Notes: a model not told the origin generated them from the letters alone. DNA of 64,000 bases from Siderastrea radians (GCA_964017195.1 OZ024888.1:14623701-14687700), one strand, 5' to 3'; shown: positions 20,200-32,515, counted from the first letter of the stretch. Program-made: numbers and translations.

Positions 20200-22340
20200 C
20201 AACATAATTGGGAAGATTCATATTAGGAAGCACAAGCGTGCCTTTACATTTGACTGGTGGAACCCTGGTGGTATTAGCGCCGAAGTGGGTCTCAGGTGGG
20301 TTTAAGACGTTCCTTAAGAGCGTACCTATGCAGGAAAATTGAGATGACGTAGTTACTTAATTGCCTATTATCCGAATGGCAGCCCCTTGCCTGAGTAATA
20401 AGCCCGTCAGCACGCAGGTTACTGGGTAAAACTCGCCGATTGAAATTGAAGAACCTACTTATTTCCCAGGTTGTTGTTTCAGTCCCCGCTAAAGAAGAAA
20501 GGGTTCAGATATTGAAGAGACAATGCAAAACCAATCCAGCCAGTGTGTGAAAGAGTTTGCTCAAGATGTAGAGTCACCTGCAGAACCTCACAGTAAATAA
20601 CCCACCCTTGAAAGGGAAACAAGCTAACAGAAGGAGCCAAGACCTCAAGGTTGAAGTAGAAGTATTGAAGACTGATGTGAAGGGTAGGCCTAGAGAAAAC
20701 CCTCAGTCAGGCCCGAGAGGGGGAAAGCAGAAGACCCTATGGACGGAAAAGTAGAAGACACAACTCACAACTCAGACACCCAATAATCCAACCAAGCACC
20801 GGAACTTATGTCTGCCATGTTGCAAGTTTTGGTTTTTCTTTGCCTGATTAACGCTGCAGGAATTAATTAGTTTTCCTCTAACTTTGATGAAAAAACTGAA
20901 ATTGGGACTGGAAAAATCTGGCATCAAATATAATTTTTCTCGAAAAGGGTTGGTGGATTGTTGCATAGGGGTGGGCGTGGAGTGCTTGATGATCTTGGCC
21001 TATGCAGGGGAACTAAGGCGATCTCTGGCACGAAAGTGCTATTTTTACAATAACTGAGTGAATTCTCGCGCGCTGATTGGCTAATGTTTATTGTCAATAA
21101 GATTACAGACGGATGAAACACGTCAAGCTGACGCAATCAGCAGAAGTTTTGTCAACTTTTCAGCGCTGCGATCTTGATGAGGCGAGATTTGTACCACTAA
21201 TCTAGTAGTCTTCAATGAGGAAATCAGAATAGAAGACAATATACACTTACTGTTTCTCAGTTTGGATATGATTCCTTTCGCTCAGTAATGTACCCAAAAT
21301 GAACGGAATGCGGTCGGGATATTTTGGTTTACTCAGAAAAGGAAAAATTGCGTTCTTTAAGGAAGTCGTAAACCGAAATAGGAAATAGCCGGGATAGTCC
21401 CTAAATAATACGTCTGAGCCTCTTATCTTTCAATCTCTACACACATTGTAAGTATCCGGCAAGGTGCAAAACATATTCGCTTAAGATCTCAAACTCAAAA
21501 ACATTTTTCTTGGGCAAGCAAACCTGTTATCAATACAAAATAAGGCCAACTGAGAAAAGAGATCTTAGTATCATGAAATGTATATTTCACTGTTGGTATG
21601 TCCTCGGTGAATGCTGCATGCCTTATTGGTCATCGGCGTTAGTTAGTGGCCAAAGAGAGCTTTTGGAAGTTATCTTAGTCGCAAAGATTTACATGAATTG
21701 GGTGGCTTGGATTTTAGGAAATATCTAAGCACGCTGTTAATTGCCGATAATCCTCTCTGGAGACAGATTACAGTTCTTAAGGTCCGGACCAGACAAGAAC
21801 AAGAGTTAACAGAAGTTCAAAGACTTTAAGAGCAGAAAAGAGTCAATGACAGTACACAGGAGTTAGAGGCCAAACGGCCGGGAGAGCTAATTTAAATCAG
21901 AGCAGGTTCTTCAAAACGTAGCCTCCCAGAGCGCACGTGAGTTTCTGAACTAGTCCGAAGCCAAGTGATAGCGAGGCGATTTAAACCCTTGTGGAGTATT
22001 CCGTTACTATCCCGTTTTTGTTTCGTCTATATGAAACTTTGGCTGATCTAACTGGGGAAAACCAAATATCGTTTACTAATGAAACTAATCATTGACTAAT
22101 GAACTTACCAACTTTCTCACTATTTTTTTAATGGCACCAGAAAGTGGGGGCCACCCCTCGCGCGGTCCCTGATATATCACACGAATTCAAATGAAATAGC
22201 AATTGTAATAGAACTGAAGATAACAGAGGTTTCTGTCGAAACATGCTTTCAGATCTTAGAAATATCGTGTTTTTTTTTTTCTGAAAATCGTATAAAAGGA
22301 ACATTACTTATGAGCTATTATAAGAATCGAGTCAAACGCA
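20200..22340. other. Intron between LRR exons c' and b'; 20620-21000 is paralogous to 43300-43570
   Basis: No exon was recognised. The shared block (TATTGAAGACTG, GTAGGCCTA, AATAATCCAACC, GTCTGCCATGTTGC, AGGAATTAATTAGTTTT, TTGGGACTGG) occupies the same relative place between exons c and b of the other cassette. Confidence 0.6.
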
Positions 22341-22341
22341 C

Positions 22342-22413
22342 AGGTGTATTAAACGTGTAAGGTTGGAAAAGACATCTGCAGGAAGTGTGCGAATATTGTT
22401 GAAACTAAGAACC
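22342..22413 (-). CDS. LRR exon b'
   Basis: Acceptor TTTTTTCAG, 72 open bases, donor GTGCGT. The LRR core is LSFNNIRTLPADVFSNLTRL. It is paralogous to exon b at 43786, with which it shares the LSFNNI start, the non-standard GTGCGT donor and the intron text AAGAATCGAGTCAAACGCAC. Confidence 0.9.
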
Positions 22414-22764
22414 CTGAAAAAAGGGAAAAACAAGATTTCCTTTATTTCTTCTCTATATAACTACCGCCAGGCCTCCAAGAAGAATTTTCTAACACTATTA
22501 GTCGCCTTAGGTCTCGCAGTTTCTCGTTTACAAACCTTTTTCATCTTGTCCAGCAGCTGATCACTGATCACAGCAGTAACTATTGCTCCATATATATATT
22601 TACTAGCATTTCAGTAAAAGATCTCTGATACGGAGAAATTAATTCGGATAATATAAACTTGGTAATTGTTACTTTACTCTACAGATTCGTAAAATGGGTT
22701 ATTTTATAACATGTACATGTTCAGGGTTTTACTTCATAAGATAATCAATGCACGTCAAACATAC

Positions 22765-22836
22765 AGTTTTCTTAAAAGCTTGGGAGTATAAAACAATTCG
22801 GCGGAAATACTTTCAATGTTGTTTGAACTCAGGTCT
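22765..22836 (-). CDS. LRR exon a'
   Basis: Acceptor TTTGTTACAG, 72 open bases, donor GTATGT. The LRR core is LSSNNIESISAELFYTPKLL. The consensus proline is replaced (IS for LP) and the loop has YTP. It is paralogous to exon a at 44116, sharing the GTATGT donor and the KLLRKL end. Confidence 0.88.
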
Positions 22837-22839
22837 CTG

Positions 22840-24950
22840 TAACAAAAAGGGAAAATAAAATAGTAATGGAATAAGAAATAGAGAACATTTTAAGTGGCAT
22901 TTTCCTTTTCAATGCAAAACACATTGCTTTTCCTCGGCCGAAAATGTGTTCACAGACAAACAAATCGAATGCAAGTCCTAACAAATAAACTGACGCAATT
23001 AGCAAATATACAGCATGAAGCAACATGCCTTTCCAAATGTTGTAACGCTGCTAAAAACATTGTGGCATAATATTAATCTATGCTCAACGCATTTTGAGAA
23101 GCATTGAGATGGGCACTTGATTGACAAGGGTTTCCGTAGGCATTTTCCTTCCGTTCGAGGCATTTTTCGCTTTTTAGTTGCGCGAAAATTGGAGCGAGGG
23201 CGAAAAATAGAGGGGGGACCCCATGATTTTGAAAAAACTCCCCTTTGACACATTCACAGTCGGTTGCATTCATAGCCTGACAGCTTGTGAATAAAGTAAT
23301 GAATAACAGAACCAGATGTTACAAATAATCTAAACATGCTCCACTGCGATCTCTTCAGGTTTTGTAGTTGTAATTTCACATTTAAATTTGGAACTTTATC
23401 TCAAATAAAACCGAGCTTTATTTCCTTTCGGAAAACCGTTTTAAAGCGTCGCAAAGAAAGAATTCCTATGGAACAATTCTTGCTGGTCTTAGCCATATAG
23501 GGAATGTAGGGGCATTATTCGAAATTAATTGGACCAACGAGTTCTACTGCCGTTTCCTCAACTCCGCCAAAGCAGCTTATTAACTTAACTAAACGGCAGT
23601 TGAAAGCAACCAATGGAGAACAGTTAGGCCGACCACCTTACTCCAAAACTAGCCATGACGTTCAATCTGGTATGGGTCCACATGCACCAAGATCAATAAG
23701 AACTCCCAAGCATGTCTACGGTAGAAAAATTACTCGAAGGCAAAATTAATCGTTCAAATAGACTGCACAAGCTTTAATCACAAACCCTTTAAGGGATAAA
23801 AACAGCCAAATTAATATCCTAAAAGAACCTTCACAACAGTACTGTCACTCATAACGGAACTTGAAAAGCTAGGACGTATGAAATTAAACAATAATCATAT
23901 ATGTTGAACTGCGAAGGCCAGCGTAACAATTTACATGATCCCCTTTATTAAGAAGCAGGTGATAAGACTTTGTAGGACCAGTTGTTCCAAGTGATGAGTG
24001 TAGCTATAATTGTATTCCAATGTTTTTGAGTTTTTTAGTCACGTTTTATGCGGTTTCGAGGAGATAGGTGGAATGATAAAATGTCAAAACCGTCAAAAAC
24101 AAAGTTGAAGATAATTCTTTAAAATTCTAATTCTTTTGCAAAACCACTGGGGCGAATTATCTTGAATTGTTCATTCATAGTTTTCATACTAAGTGCTCAC
24201 TTGTTAACGCACTCGACTAAACCAAATGTGAAGCCTTTGATTCTTTTCTTTACCCTCTAAAAGAAAATGCCAAACTTGGAAAGGACAGCACACTTAATAC
24301 GAGTGGTTACATTATTTTACTGCTTGGGAAAATAATATTGAAACTATTTGTGAGAGTCTGACTGAAACTGTCCATTTTGCTTTGGATGAGATACTGCGCA
24401 AGTCTAAAACAGGTAGTTTGCCTCAGTTTTGTCTTCTATATATTAAAAAAAAATCCAGGATACACAAACTCGTTAGTCGGTTTTGTAAACCCATTGATAA
24501 AAATTTATTCAACGTGAAAAATGCTTTCCCCGAAGGGCTTCGTACGTGTGTGGTATATAGAGGATATTACATGACCGCGCGGGGATATGAATAATGCCCT
24601 TAGCTGACTGACTGTCCTCAGAGTTTCACAGCTGCCCTCAAAGCAATTCAACTATTTACGTTTTGGAAGGATTTTTCAGTTTCGAGCATTGTCCTCCGAT
24701 ATACCACAGCTGCCAAAAGGGGTATATTTACTAAATACTGTTAGGAAGCTGAAAGGAATCGCTTTTATTAATACAATACCGTTCTACAATATTCTACGAG
24801 TATGGGGTTCCGCTGTGCGGGCGCAAAGGAGCTAAGGCTCTCAATAAATCAGAGAGAATCAGGGTGATAGATCTTCAATGTTAAATTACTTAATATCAAT
24901 CATTTTCATCAGCTTTGGTGTACAACTGCCTTAAAACTACATAGTGTCGT
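22840..24950. other. Spacer between the two LRR cassettes; 23930-24395 is paralogous to 5440-6000
   Basis: This is the junction of the duplication. No exon was recognised. The paralogous part is the intron downstream of exon f and ends near 24395. The stretch 24780-24955 (GAGTATGGGGTTCCGC, GCGGGCGCAAAGGAGC, CAGCTTTGGTGTA) matches the sequence beside exon f'. Confidence 0.5.
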
Positions 24951-24956
24951 ACGTAC

Positions 24957-25028
24957 AGATCCAATAAAATGGAAAGTTTAGAAAAAACTCCCGCGGGAAG
25001 GTTTTCAATGCTGTTGAAACTAATATAC
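24957..25028 (-). CDS. LRR exon f2
   Basis: Acceptor ATTTTGTAG, 72 open bases, donor GTACGT. The LRR core is ISFNSIENLPAGVFSKL. It is a local duplicate of the exon at 25185, only 156 bp away, including the acceptor side TACAAAATGACAACAGTAGTGAA on plus. Confidence 0.9.
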
Positions 25029-25184
25029 CTACAAAATGACAACAGTAGTGAAAATAAGAATGAAAATGGCTAGGGCTTTACTCTGCGAAAAACAAGAGAC
25101 TTAAATAAAGCAAAAGTGGGAAAAACAGATCTTTGCTTCTTTGCTCGATTAAGAAATTTCATTATTAAAAAGAAAGTTACGTAC

Positions 25185-25256
25185 AGATCCAATAAACTTG
25201 ACAGATTGGAAAAAACATCCACAGGAAGATTTTCAATGCTGTTTGAACTAATATAC
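25185..25256 (-). CDS. LRR exon f
   Basis: Acceptor ATTTTGTAG, 72 open bases, donor GTACGT. The LRR core is ISSNSIENLPVDVFSNL. The short distance to its twin at 24957 marks the most recent or best preserved exon duplication in the locus. Confidence 0.9.
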
Positions 25257-27162
25257 CTACAAAATGACAACAGTAGTGAAGATTAAATTAAAAGGGGAAG
25301 GGCTTTACTCTGGGATAAGCAACAGACTTAAGTAAATCAAAAGTGGAAAAAAAAACCCGTCTCCACTTCTTTACTCGATTAAGAAATGTCTTTACCAAAA
25401 CGACAGGTTTTTGCCCAATTACGCATTCACCATTAGTACACCTGAATGAGTAAAGTTTGGTCAAATTGAATTAATTTTTTCAATCACGCATTTATTAGTT
25501 TGTGTAGGGAAGAGGGCGTTTTGTACATTGTTTCACAAAGAATAACAGAAGAGGACATCTCGTGAGCTTTGCATGATGTAATGCCAGCGTCCAACCAAGT
25601 GGTCGAATTCTATATACAGCCCGGTAGTTCGCCTAAAATAAAACGGTTGAGATGACTTCACAAACTCAAACGAGTTTCATTACATTTGAGCAAAATATTA
25701 TTTGCCGAACACTGGACCCGGTTGTTCAGAAAGCGGATAACTCTTATCCAGGGGATAAATCGCTATCCAGCGCGTAAAATTTATCCGCTTGCGTCATACT
25801 CGGATTTTCAAAGCTTGGGTAGCGCTAGCCATCAAATAAAGTTATCCATCCCAAGGTAGGTCGTATAACTTTTACCACTGCATAAAACTTTAGCAAAACA
25901 GACATGACTAATAAAAACTTTAGACTATAATAGAATTCTCAAGCATTGGTCGATGGATGTTATTGTTGGCTTCGTGGGGAAAAATAGAAGAAGCTATACT
26001 TTGTCTGCCGTTGATCATTATCAGTAATTAATTAATTAATGTAACATTAAGAAATGAGATTCTTGGCCTGAGAAACTTTCTTAAAGAACGGTAATGTTGT
26101 AGTCGGGGAGTCAGTTTATCGCGTCTACCATAGAACAGTGGTCGCTTCACTTAAGTGCTTCCTTGACATTTTAAACAATTTTTAAAGAATCCTTAACTTG
26201 AGCCGAAAGACGTGAAATAAATCAAAACTCAAGTTTTTTTCTTTATTTATTTATTTTTTTAAAGAACTTCAGGCCTTGAGTGACTGCACTCTAATTATTT
26301 CTAAACAAAACCAACAAGGAAACTTTTCTACTGCACAACAACAACTACATGCGAACCACCGTGGAAACGAACCTTTTGCTTGCTTTATTCGTTGCGTAAA
26401 CATAATAACATTATGTTTAATCGTTTTTCTTTGTATTCTCTTTATCAAGGTTAAGAAATAACATCGCAGATGGTGGTATCTTTTTTTTTCCAACTTCAAA
26501 TTCCACGCAAGACGAGCCAACCTATTGAAGCCTTTGCATTATTAAATCATAAATATTACCTCATGATTTCCTCATGATTGGTTAAAAAAAACCTCTATTT
26601 TCCACTAATTTGCAGCCTTGCCTGTTATCGGACAGATTGTTATCGGACAGTTTGTTATTGAACAATTCAATAAACCAATCGCAATTAAATCACGTTTTAA
26701 ATGAACCAATCACAAACTGCAATATTATCACCACAGCAACAACAACTAACCCTCCAAGACTGGGAAATGGAGGATTTTCCGAACATTTTCCCCCTTTAAC
26801 AAGCAGAGAATAAGGAGATTAAGGTTTCTCCACGATCAAGGTGGCATGTTATAAAATAAGTGTCCATGCTTGTAAGCGATTACTTCTCTGAAATTAACAC
26901 GCGTGAAACTTAGAAAAGAAAAGGATAAGCGATTCAAACTATCGGCTTAATCACGGCGGTCCTGCATTCGCTAAAGGCGGCAGTACTGTAATCGTTTTAT
27001 ATAAGCCTAATTTTGCACAATTTCTGCATTTTGGCAGACGCCTTAAAAAAGAAACAATTTATCACTTCAACTGCCTAAAGATGAGGCAAAGAGAACCGCA
27101 GTGTCTTTCGATTAAAACCAACAGTAGGACTAGAGATACAAATTGAATTAATAATTTGTCGA

Positions 27163-27443
27163 TAAGTTTTAACTTTTCTTCTGAAGTATTGAAAACAACA
27201 TTGTACTCCATACTCACAGCAATGGAAAACTTGGCTTTAGTTTTCCGTTTTTCGAGCTTTACAGTTTACTCCGTTTTCTAATCATGCAATCTCAAGTCTA
27301 TTTAACAGTTTTTCTATAAGTTTTAACTTTTGTTCTGTAGTCTTGAAAGGAACATTGTACTCCGTACTCACAGCAATGGAAAACGTGGCTTTAGTTTTCT
27401 GCTTTACATTTTTCCGCCATTTTCTAATCATGCAATCTCAAGA
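27163..27443. repeat. Two-copy tandem duplication, 154-bp period
   Basis: TAAGTTTTAACTTTT at 27163 returns at 27317, followed in both copies by AACATTGTACTCC, ACTCACAGCAATGGAAAAC, TGGCTTTAGTTTTC and CTAATCATGCAATCTCAAG. Differences are few. Confidence 0.85.
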
Positions 27444-27591
27444 AACGTACGTGACCAATTTTCACCATAGCAACTGACCGGATAGCGGCTAATCCGGTGA
27501 ATAGTAATCAGCAAGGCTATCCACGCTTCCTACAACAACTTTTTATCCGATGGATAACTAACCGACGGATAGCAGTTTTATCCAGTGGATA

Positions 27592-28158
27592 CCGTGTGGC
27601 ACGAAATTTTTGCTGGTTCTAATTTTTGCGATTGTTGCGGATTTTTTCACGATCCGCAAAAAAAAGTTCCAGCGAAAAAAATCTCCAGCAAAAATTTTCT
27701 CCGCAAAAATTTACTCCAAAGTCGAAATTATATACAAACATCGCCTTTTAAGCATAATGTAAAAACATGTTGGTGCCCATTTACTTAACCGTCTCTTTCG
27801 TTCAGAAACAAAAGGAAATTAGAACCAAAACATTCAGAAATAAAACAATGAAATTGCAGTTGGTCAGGAGCTCCTGAGTTCGTACATGTATTTGACAGTT
27901 AAAATTTTTAAAGAAAAGAACTGTCTGAAGGTGCTCCATTGATTAAGTGCATGTTGTTCACCTGTATTCGATTGTTTGCACTCAAAAAACGACAACATTA
28001 GAATTCCAAATAGAAGACGACTTGCTGAAAAATCGCAAAAATTAATTCCCAGCGAGAAAAATCAGTTTCTCCCATTCGCAAAAATTAGTTCCCGCAAACA
28101 CACAAAAAATCGCCAATCCGCAAAATTAAACTTCCGCAAAAAATTTAGTGTTACACGG
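27592..28158. mobile_element. Nested MITE with TA target duplication
   Basis: The terminal inverted repeats are CCGTGTGGCACGAAATTTTTG on the left and the reverse complement of an almost equal stretch on the right (CCGTGTAACACTAAATTTTT). TA flanks both ends (27590-27591, 28159-28160), as in Tc1/mariner-type elements. The interior repeats CGCAAAAATT and TTCCCGC in both orientations. It interrupts the right part of the hAT-like element, so it is younger. Confidence 0.75.
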
Positions 28159-28317
28159 TAGGCCTATCCGGATAAAGTCATCCGCTCTTTGAACACCCGA
28201 GGCCTGATTGATACGATAGGTCTAGCGAAAACAATGACTGGTCCAGTGAAAAGGCTCCGTTGTTTTACAAGCAGAAAGATCAGTTAAAAGATATCAAAAG
28301 TATCGAGCCAAACGTAC

Positions 28318-28389
28318 AGGTATCTCAAACTTTTAAGACCGGCAAATGTATCCACAGGAAGTCTGCAAATGTTGTTTGACGTCAGGTCC
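28318..28389 (-). CDS. LRR exon e
   Basis: Acceptor TTTTTGCAG, 72 open bases, donor GTACGT. The LRR core is LTSNNICRLPVDTFAGLKSL. It is paralogous to exon e' at 11722 by the LTSN start and the flank GTATCGAGCCAAACGTAC. Confidence 0.88.
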
Positions 28390-28679
28390 CTGCAAAAAAA
28401 GAAACTTTTAAAGTGGACATGGGAATAAACAAAGGCTTCGGCCCTATTCTCTTTCGTATAATGCTCCGTCCTGCGAGATTCAGATTGCATTCTTCCCCGG
28501 CTAGTGTTCAGGTCGTCACGGTTCCTTGTTCGCAAACCACATTTGTATGAAAGGGACCTTGTGGTCTTCACAAGTTGTCTTTTTTCGCGTGCAAGTCAGT
28601 TCGTCACGTTGAAGGAGACGGTCTTAGCTATATCTGTCGAGGATTCAGCTAAATCTCCAGTTGCAACCGCATTGGTTCA

Positions 28680-29141
28680 ATGGCTACAATATCGGATTCT
28701 TTGTCTCGTTTTACTCAGCCGCATATGGCCGTTGATTTCACTGCTGAAGATGAGGAGGTGCTCGAGGAAGAGGGCAGAGTGAATTTAATCTCACTGAGGG
28801 AATTATTGTAGAAGACCAAGGCCCTGAAGCGGGAGAACATCCTTACGAAGACCTGTTTTTAACACTGAAGATTGTGGACCAAAGGTTAACGAAGGTATCG
28901 GCAAGCATAGCGCTTGCACCAAGAGGCCAAGGAGCAGTTTTCTTCAATCCAGAAGCAATATTTTCGTCCCAAAAACTGCGAATTTCTTAAGGCTCCTCGA
29001 GTGAATCCCGAGTTATGGGACGACTTGTCGGACAAGACAAACAGTCGCGATTTCTTTTTTCAGTCGTTTCGAAATAATTTAGTGGTGCAATTGGCGAGCA
29101 AGGCCGTTGATTCCAAGAAGCGTATTCTATTCCGCAAATGA
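28680..29141 (+). pseudogene. Gag-like ORF fragment of the DIRS element
   Basis: ATG at 28680 opens MATISDSLSRF..., rich in acidic residues (DEEVLEEEG), and stops near 28811. Another frame continues to 29141 with RPKNCEFLKAPRVNPELWDDL, wording typical of the first ORF of cnidarian YR retroelements. At least one frameshift and several stops separate the parts. Confidence 0.5.
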
Positions 29142-29608
29142 TGTTTATGACCTTTCAGTCGTTGCTCTCACCTTGCCAATTCTGTGTAGCAATTTTCTAT
29201 GAAGCGTCGAGAAATATTTAAGTCCGAAATTGCTTCAGCTTAGAAGTCTTTGTGTTACGAGTCGCAGCCAACTACCACGATGCTAGTTGGTGAAGAATTG
29301 CCTCAGAGTATTTGTAACACTTCGCAAGTTAAGCGAATGGCAGTGCTAAAAAGTGTCGACAATGACCGTCGTTAAAATCGAGTTCTTCCGCGTCTGGGTA
29401 TACTAATTTCAAACAACCTCGTGTTGATTCGTCTCATGTCTGTCCGTTTGCAAATTATGGAACGATTAATTTGAACTTCAAGCGCCATTACGAGTATCGG
29501 AAACCTCTATAACAGAAAAACCAGTCGCTGCCGCGTCAGACTTCCAGGAGCTCCAGTACAATGACCAAGCAGCAGTGACGTCACAAATGCCTCACGTCTA
29601 TCCTCAAG

Positions 29609-31286
29609 TTGGAGGCTGTTTGGCAAAGTTTTGTTCCTCTTGAAGTAGTTTATCTTCCGACAGTTGGGTTGTACAAGCCGTCAGCAGCTATAAAATTGAA
29701 TTTAACGGTGCACTCTTTCAAATTCGGAAACCACGTGGGATTTAATTTTTCTGTTGAGAAAACAGAAATAATTGAATTTGAAGTTCAGAAGATGTTGGAG
29801 AAAGGCGCTATTAGGCACGCTCAGTTTCATACCAAACAATCCCTGTCTAATCTGTTCGTTATCCCTCAGAAGACGGGTGATTTACGCCCTGCTATTATAT
29901 TAATTTGAGACCCCTGAATGAGTTTGTTCGATACCATCATTTCAAGATGGAGGGTTTAAACTCTCTGTTCGATCTGCTATCTTGTCCTGAATTTTTCACC
30001 ACATTGATCCTAAGGATGTTTATTTTACGATATCTATACATCCCGATCATTTCAAGTACCTGAGATTTGAGTGGAACTAAACTCTCTATTAACTTATTTG
30101 CTTTCCCTTTGGGCCTTCCTTGGCACCTAGGGTCTTTGCGAAGGTCATGAAGCCTTTTGTGTCGGCAGTTCGTAACAAAGGAAAAGGATTAGTTATTTAT
30201 CTTGACTCTATTTCCGTTATCAGTTCATCTCGTGAATTATCTTCCGAAGAAACTGCTTTTGTCTTCTAGACGTTAGAATCCCTAGGTTTTATTTTCAATA
30301 GGGAAAAGTTTATGCATGTTCCTTCTCAGAAAGTTGAGTTTCTTGGATTCATTGTTGACTCTGCGGAGATGATTGTTTCTTTTCTAGAAAGGAAGATAAT
30401 TAAGTTAAGAGATCGTTCAGCTTTTCTGTCGGAAAAACTCCAGTGTTCTATTTGAGAATTAGCTCATCTTATTGGCTTAATTGTCTCTTCATTTCCTGCA
30501 ATCAGGCCTGCAAGGTTTTGTAACCGTGACCCTTAAGGCTGCAAAGTAGAAGCTTTAACTGCTGGTGATGGTTACTATAATTCAATGATTTGTTTATCAG
30601 AGGCTGCCAAAGCGGCTCTTCAGTGGTTTATATCATGTTGTCATATATATACATATAACGGTACTAGTTTTACGAAACCCCCTTAACAGTCATTACTTTG
30701 ACTACTGACGCCTCTCAATCAGGTTGGGGGTGGTCTGCGATGGAGTTTCAACTACCAGTCGGTGGTCCTCAGAGAAGCAGATTATGCATATTAGTTGGTT
30801 ATTCATTTTCGGTGTGAAATGTTTTGTTCAATCGCACAACTGCCTTGTTAAAGTTTTTGCGATAACAGCACTGCTGTAGCATATGTTAACAATTTGGGGG
30901 AATGATTCCTACCCTACATGCAGTTTCCAAATCAATCTGGGAATGGTGTTTTGCACATCACTGTTTGCTGGAAGCGTGTCATCTTCCAGGGATTTCAAAT
31001 CTCAGAGCAAATTGTCTCTCTCGAAATCTTGAGTGGAAGCTACATCCTACAGCGTTTCTGTGAGTTTCGTAATCTGCCGCTTGTCCGTGATATACATTTG
31101 TTTGCTTCACGTTTAAATTTCCAGACGAAGACTTTTGTTTCATGGTCTCCAGACCCAGGTGCCTGGGCTGTTGACGCCTTTTCAGTTTGCTGGGAGGATT
31201 TCAAACCTTACATTTTTCCTCCTTTTCGTCTCCAAGGGAGAGTTCTTCGCAATTTCAAAGTCAGGAGAACGTCTCAAATGCTATAA
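29609..31286 (+). pseudogene. Reverse transcriptase and RNase H remnants of the DIRS element
   Basis: RT pieces in order are FVIPQKTGDLRPAI (to 29908), PLNEFVRYHHFKMEG, KDVYFTISIHPDHFKYLRFEW (30010-30080), then YLDSISVIS near 30200, where the family has YxDD, so the second catalytic aspartate is lost. RNase H pieces are TDASQSGWGWSA near 30705 and DNSTAVAYVNNLG near 30865 after frame changes. The domain ends with LFASRLNFQTKTFVSWSPD and GAWAVDAFSVCW (31105-31190). There are many stops, so it is certainly non-functional. Confidence 0.75.
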
Positions 31287-31439
31287 TCATAGCACCTTGG
31301 TGGCAGACTGCACACTGGTGTCCTCAATTTCTGCAGCTGCTGGTTCAACGCCCTGTCCTTCTACCTCAGTGGGACTCACCCCTAACTTTGCCTCAGGAGG
31401 ATACTCTACATCCTCTGGAAGATGTGGAAATGTGAAATG

Positions 31440-32270
31440 TATTCGTAATAGCTTGGAGGTCAGACGGATTTCTTCGAGGGCAGCCAACTGCGTGCTCAAG
31501 TCCTTGAGATCCGGAAGAGAAAAGAAATACTCTGCAGCGTGGAAGTGCTTTTGTTGCTGGTGTGAGAGGAAACAGAGAAATCCTCTTCAAGCAGTTCTAG
31601 TGACAGTTTGTGACTTTCTTACCAATCAGTTTGAAGATCTCAAGAAGTCATATAGTACTATTAATTCCTATAGGTATGCTTTGTCCTCTATGTTAGTGCC
31701 TGTAGATAGCTATGCTTTAGGTGAACATCCAATTATTTTTCTTTGCCGGAAGGGATTTTTCGTGTTCGTCCCCCTGAACCAAAGTATAGTTTTATAGTTT
31801 TTTATAGTTGGTGGCATTAGTTTCTGCCCAAAGAGGTCAAACTTTGACAGCCTTAACGAGAGTGGTAGTGAGTTTACTGTCAACAGTCTTTTGAAATCTA
31901 GACCTGGAAAAGTCTTCTGTTGTAATTTCGTTGCCAGCTCTTCCTGAGAATGAAAAGCTTTGCGTTCATTCTACATTGTTGTATTATATGTAGCTAGAAC
32001 TACGGGCGTAAGACAGTCACTTAGTATGCCAAACAAAATTATTTACAAATCAGCTCTCTCACGGTGGCTTAAGGATATGTTTTCATTAGCAGGAATTGAT
32101 ACTAGTGTATTTAAAGGTCACAATTTTAAAGGGGCATCTGCTTCAAAGGCAGTCAGTTGAGATGTCTCCTTAGCTGATGTTTTCAAAACTGCTGACTGGA
32201 AGAATGCAGGGCCTTTGCTAAGTTCCACAACAGGAGTACGCCTGTAAGCTCATTTGGTAAGGCTGTTCTT
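31440..32270 (+). pseudogene. Tyrosine recombinase remnant of the DIRS element
   Basis: The first part reads KYSAAWKCFCCWCERKQRNP and STINSYRYALSSM (31525-31690), the SAM-like DNA-binding region of YR integrases. The catalytic part is broken by frameshifts. Near 32110 the expected H-x-x-R box appears as HNFK in GHNFKGASASKA, so the catalytic arginine is missing, and ADVFKTADWKNA follows with stops. Confidence 0.65.
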
Positions 32271-32441
32271 AGGATTTGGTTATCAACCTTGATTCAGTGT
32301 CATCATATATTTTTCTGTGATTAAAGTATTCACTGGTGGGCGTGGCTTGATAGCCTTGTGTTTTCCGTCACGCTCAGATGTCTGCTTTGAATTAATCAAT
32401 CTGAATCCCAAAGGGCGGAGCATTATATGAAGGCAAATATC

Positions 32442-32513
32442 AAATTAGACAAAGGTTACTTACCTGTAGGATAATCACAATTATCCTACCGGTAAGTAAT
32501 CTTTGTCTAATTT
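32442..32513. repeat. Hairpin at the right end of the DIRS element
   Basis: The arm 32442-32474 (AAATTAGACAAAGGTTACTT, ACCTGTAGGATAA) pairs with 32480-32513 (TTATCCTACCGGTAAGTAAT, CTTTGTCTAATTT) with two or three mismatches and a loop of about five bases. Confidence 0.9.
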
Positions 32514-32515
32514 TG

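Larger units (their letters stand above)
25712..28206. mobile_element. hAT-like non-autonomous element with GGATAA/TTATCC subterminal repeats
   Basis: The left end CTGGACCCGGTTGTTCA-AAAGCGGATAAC and the right end (reverse-complemented CAGGCCTCGGGTGTTCAAAGAGCGGATGAC) are inverted copies. Both ends are followed inward by many TTATCC/GGATAA palindromic units. Termini of the CTGGGCCCGGTTGTTCA type are widespread in animal genomes. No transposase remains and no 8-bp target duplication is visible at the ends chosen. It lies in the intron between exons f and e, and it hosts a nested MITE and a tandem duplication. Confidence 0.6.
28446..32515 (+). mobile_element. Degenerate DIRS-type tyrosine-recombinase retrotransposon
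   Basis: On plus the order is a gag-like fragment, reverse transcriptase, RNase H, then tyrosine recombinase, all with stops and frameshifts. The ends are inverted: left 28451-28483 (TCGTATAATGCTCCG, GAGATTCAG) matches the reverse complement of 32401-32434 (CTGAATCCC, CGGAGCATTATATGA). Gag, RT, RH and YR between inverted repeats is the DIRS arrangement. A 34-bp-armed hairpin closes the right end. It lies in the intron between exons e and d, and the paralogous intron lacks it. Confidence 0.8.
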
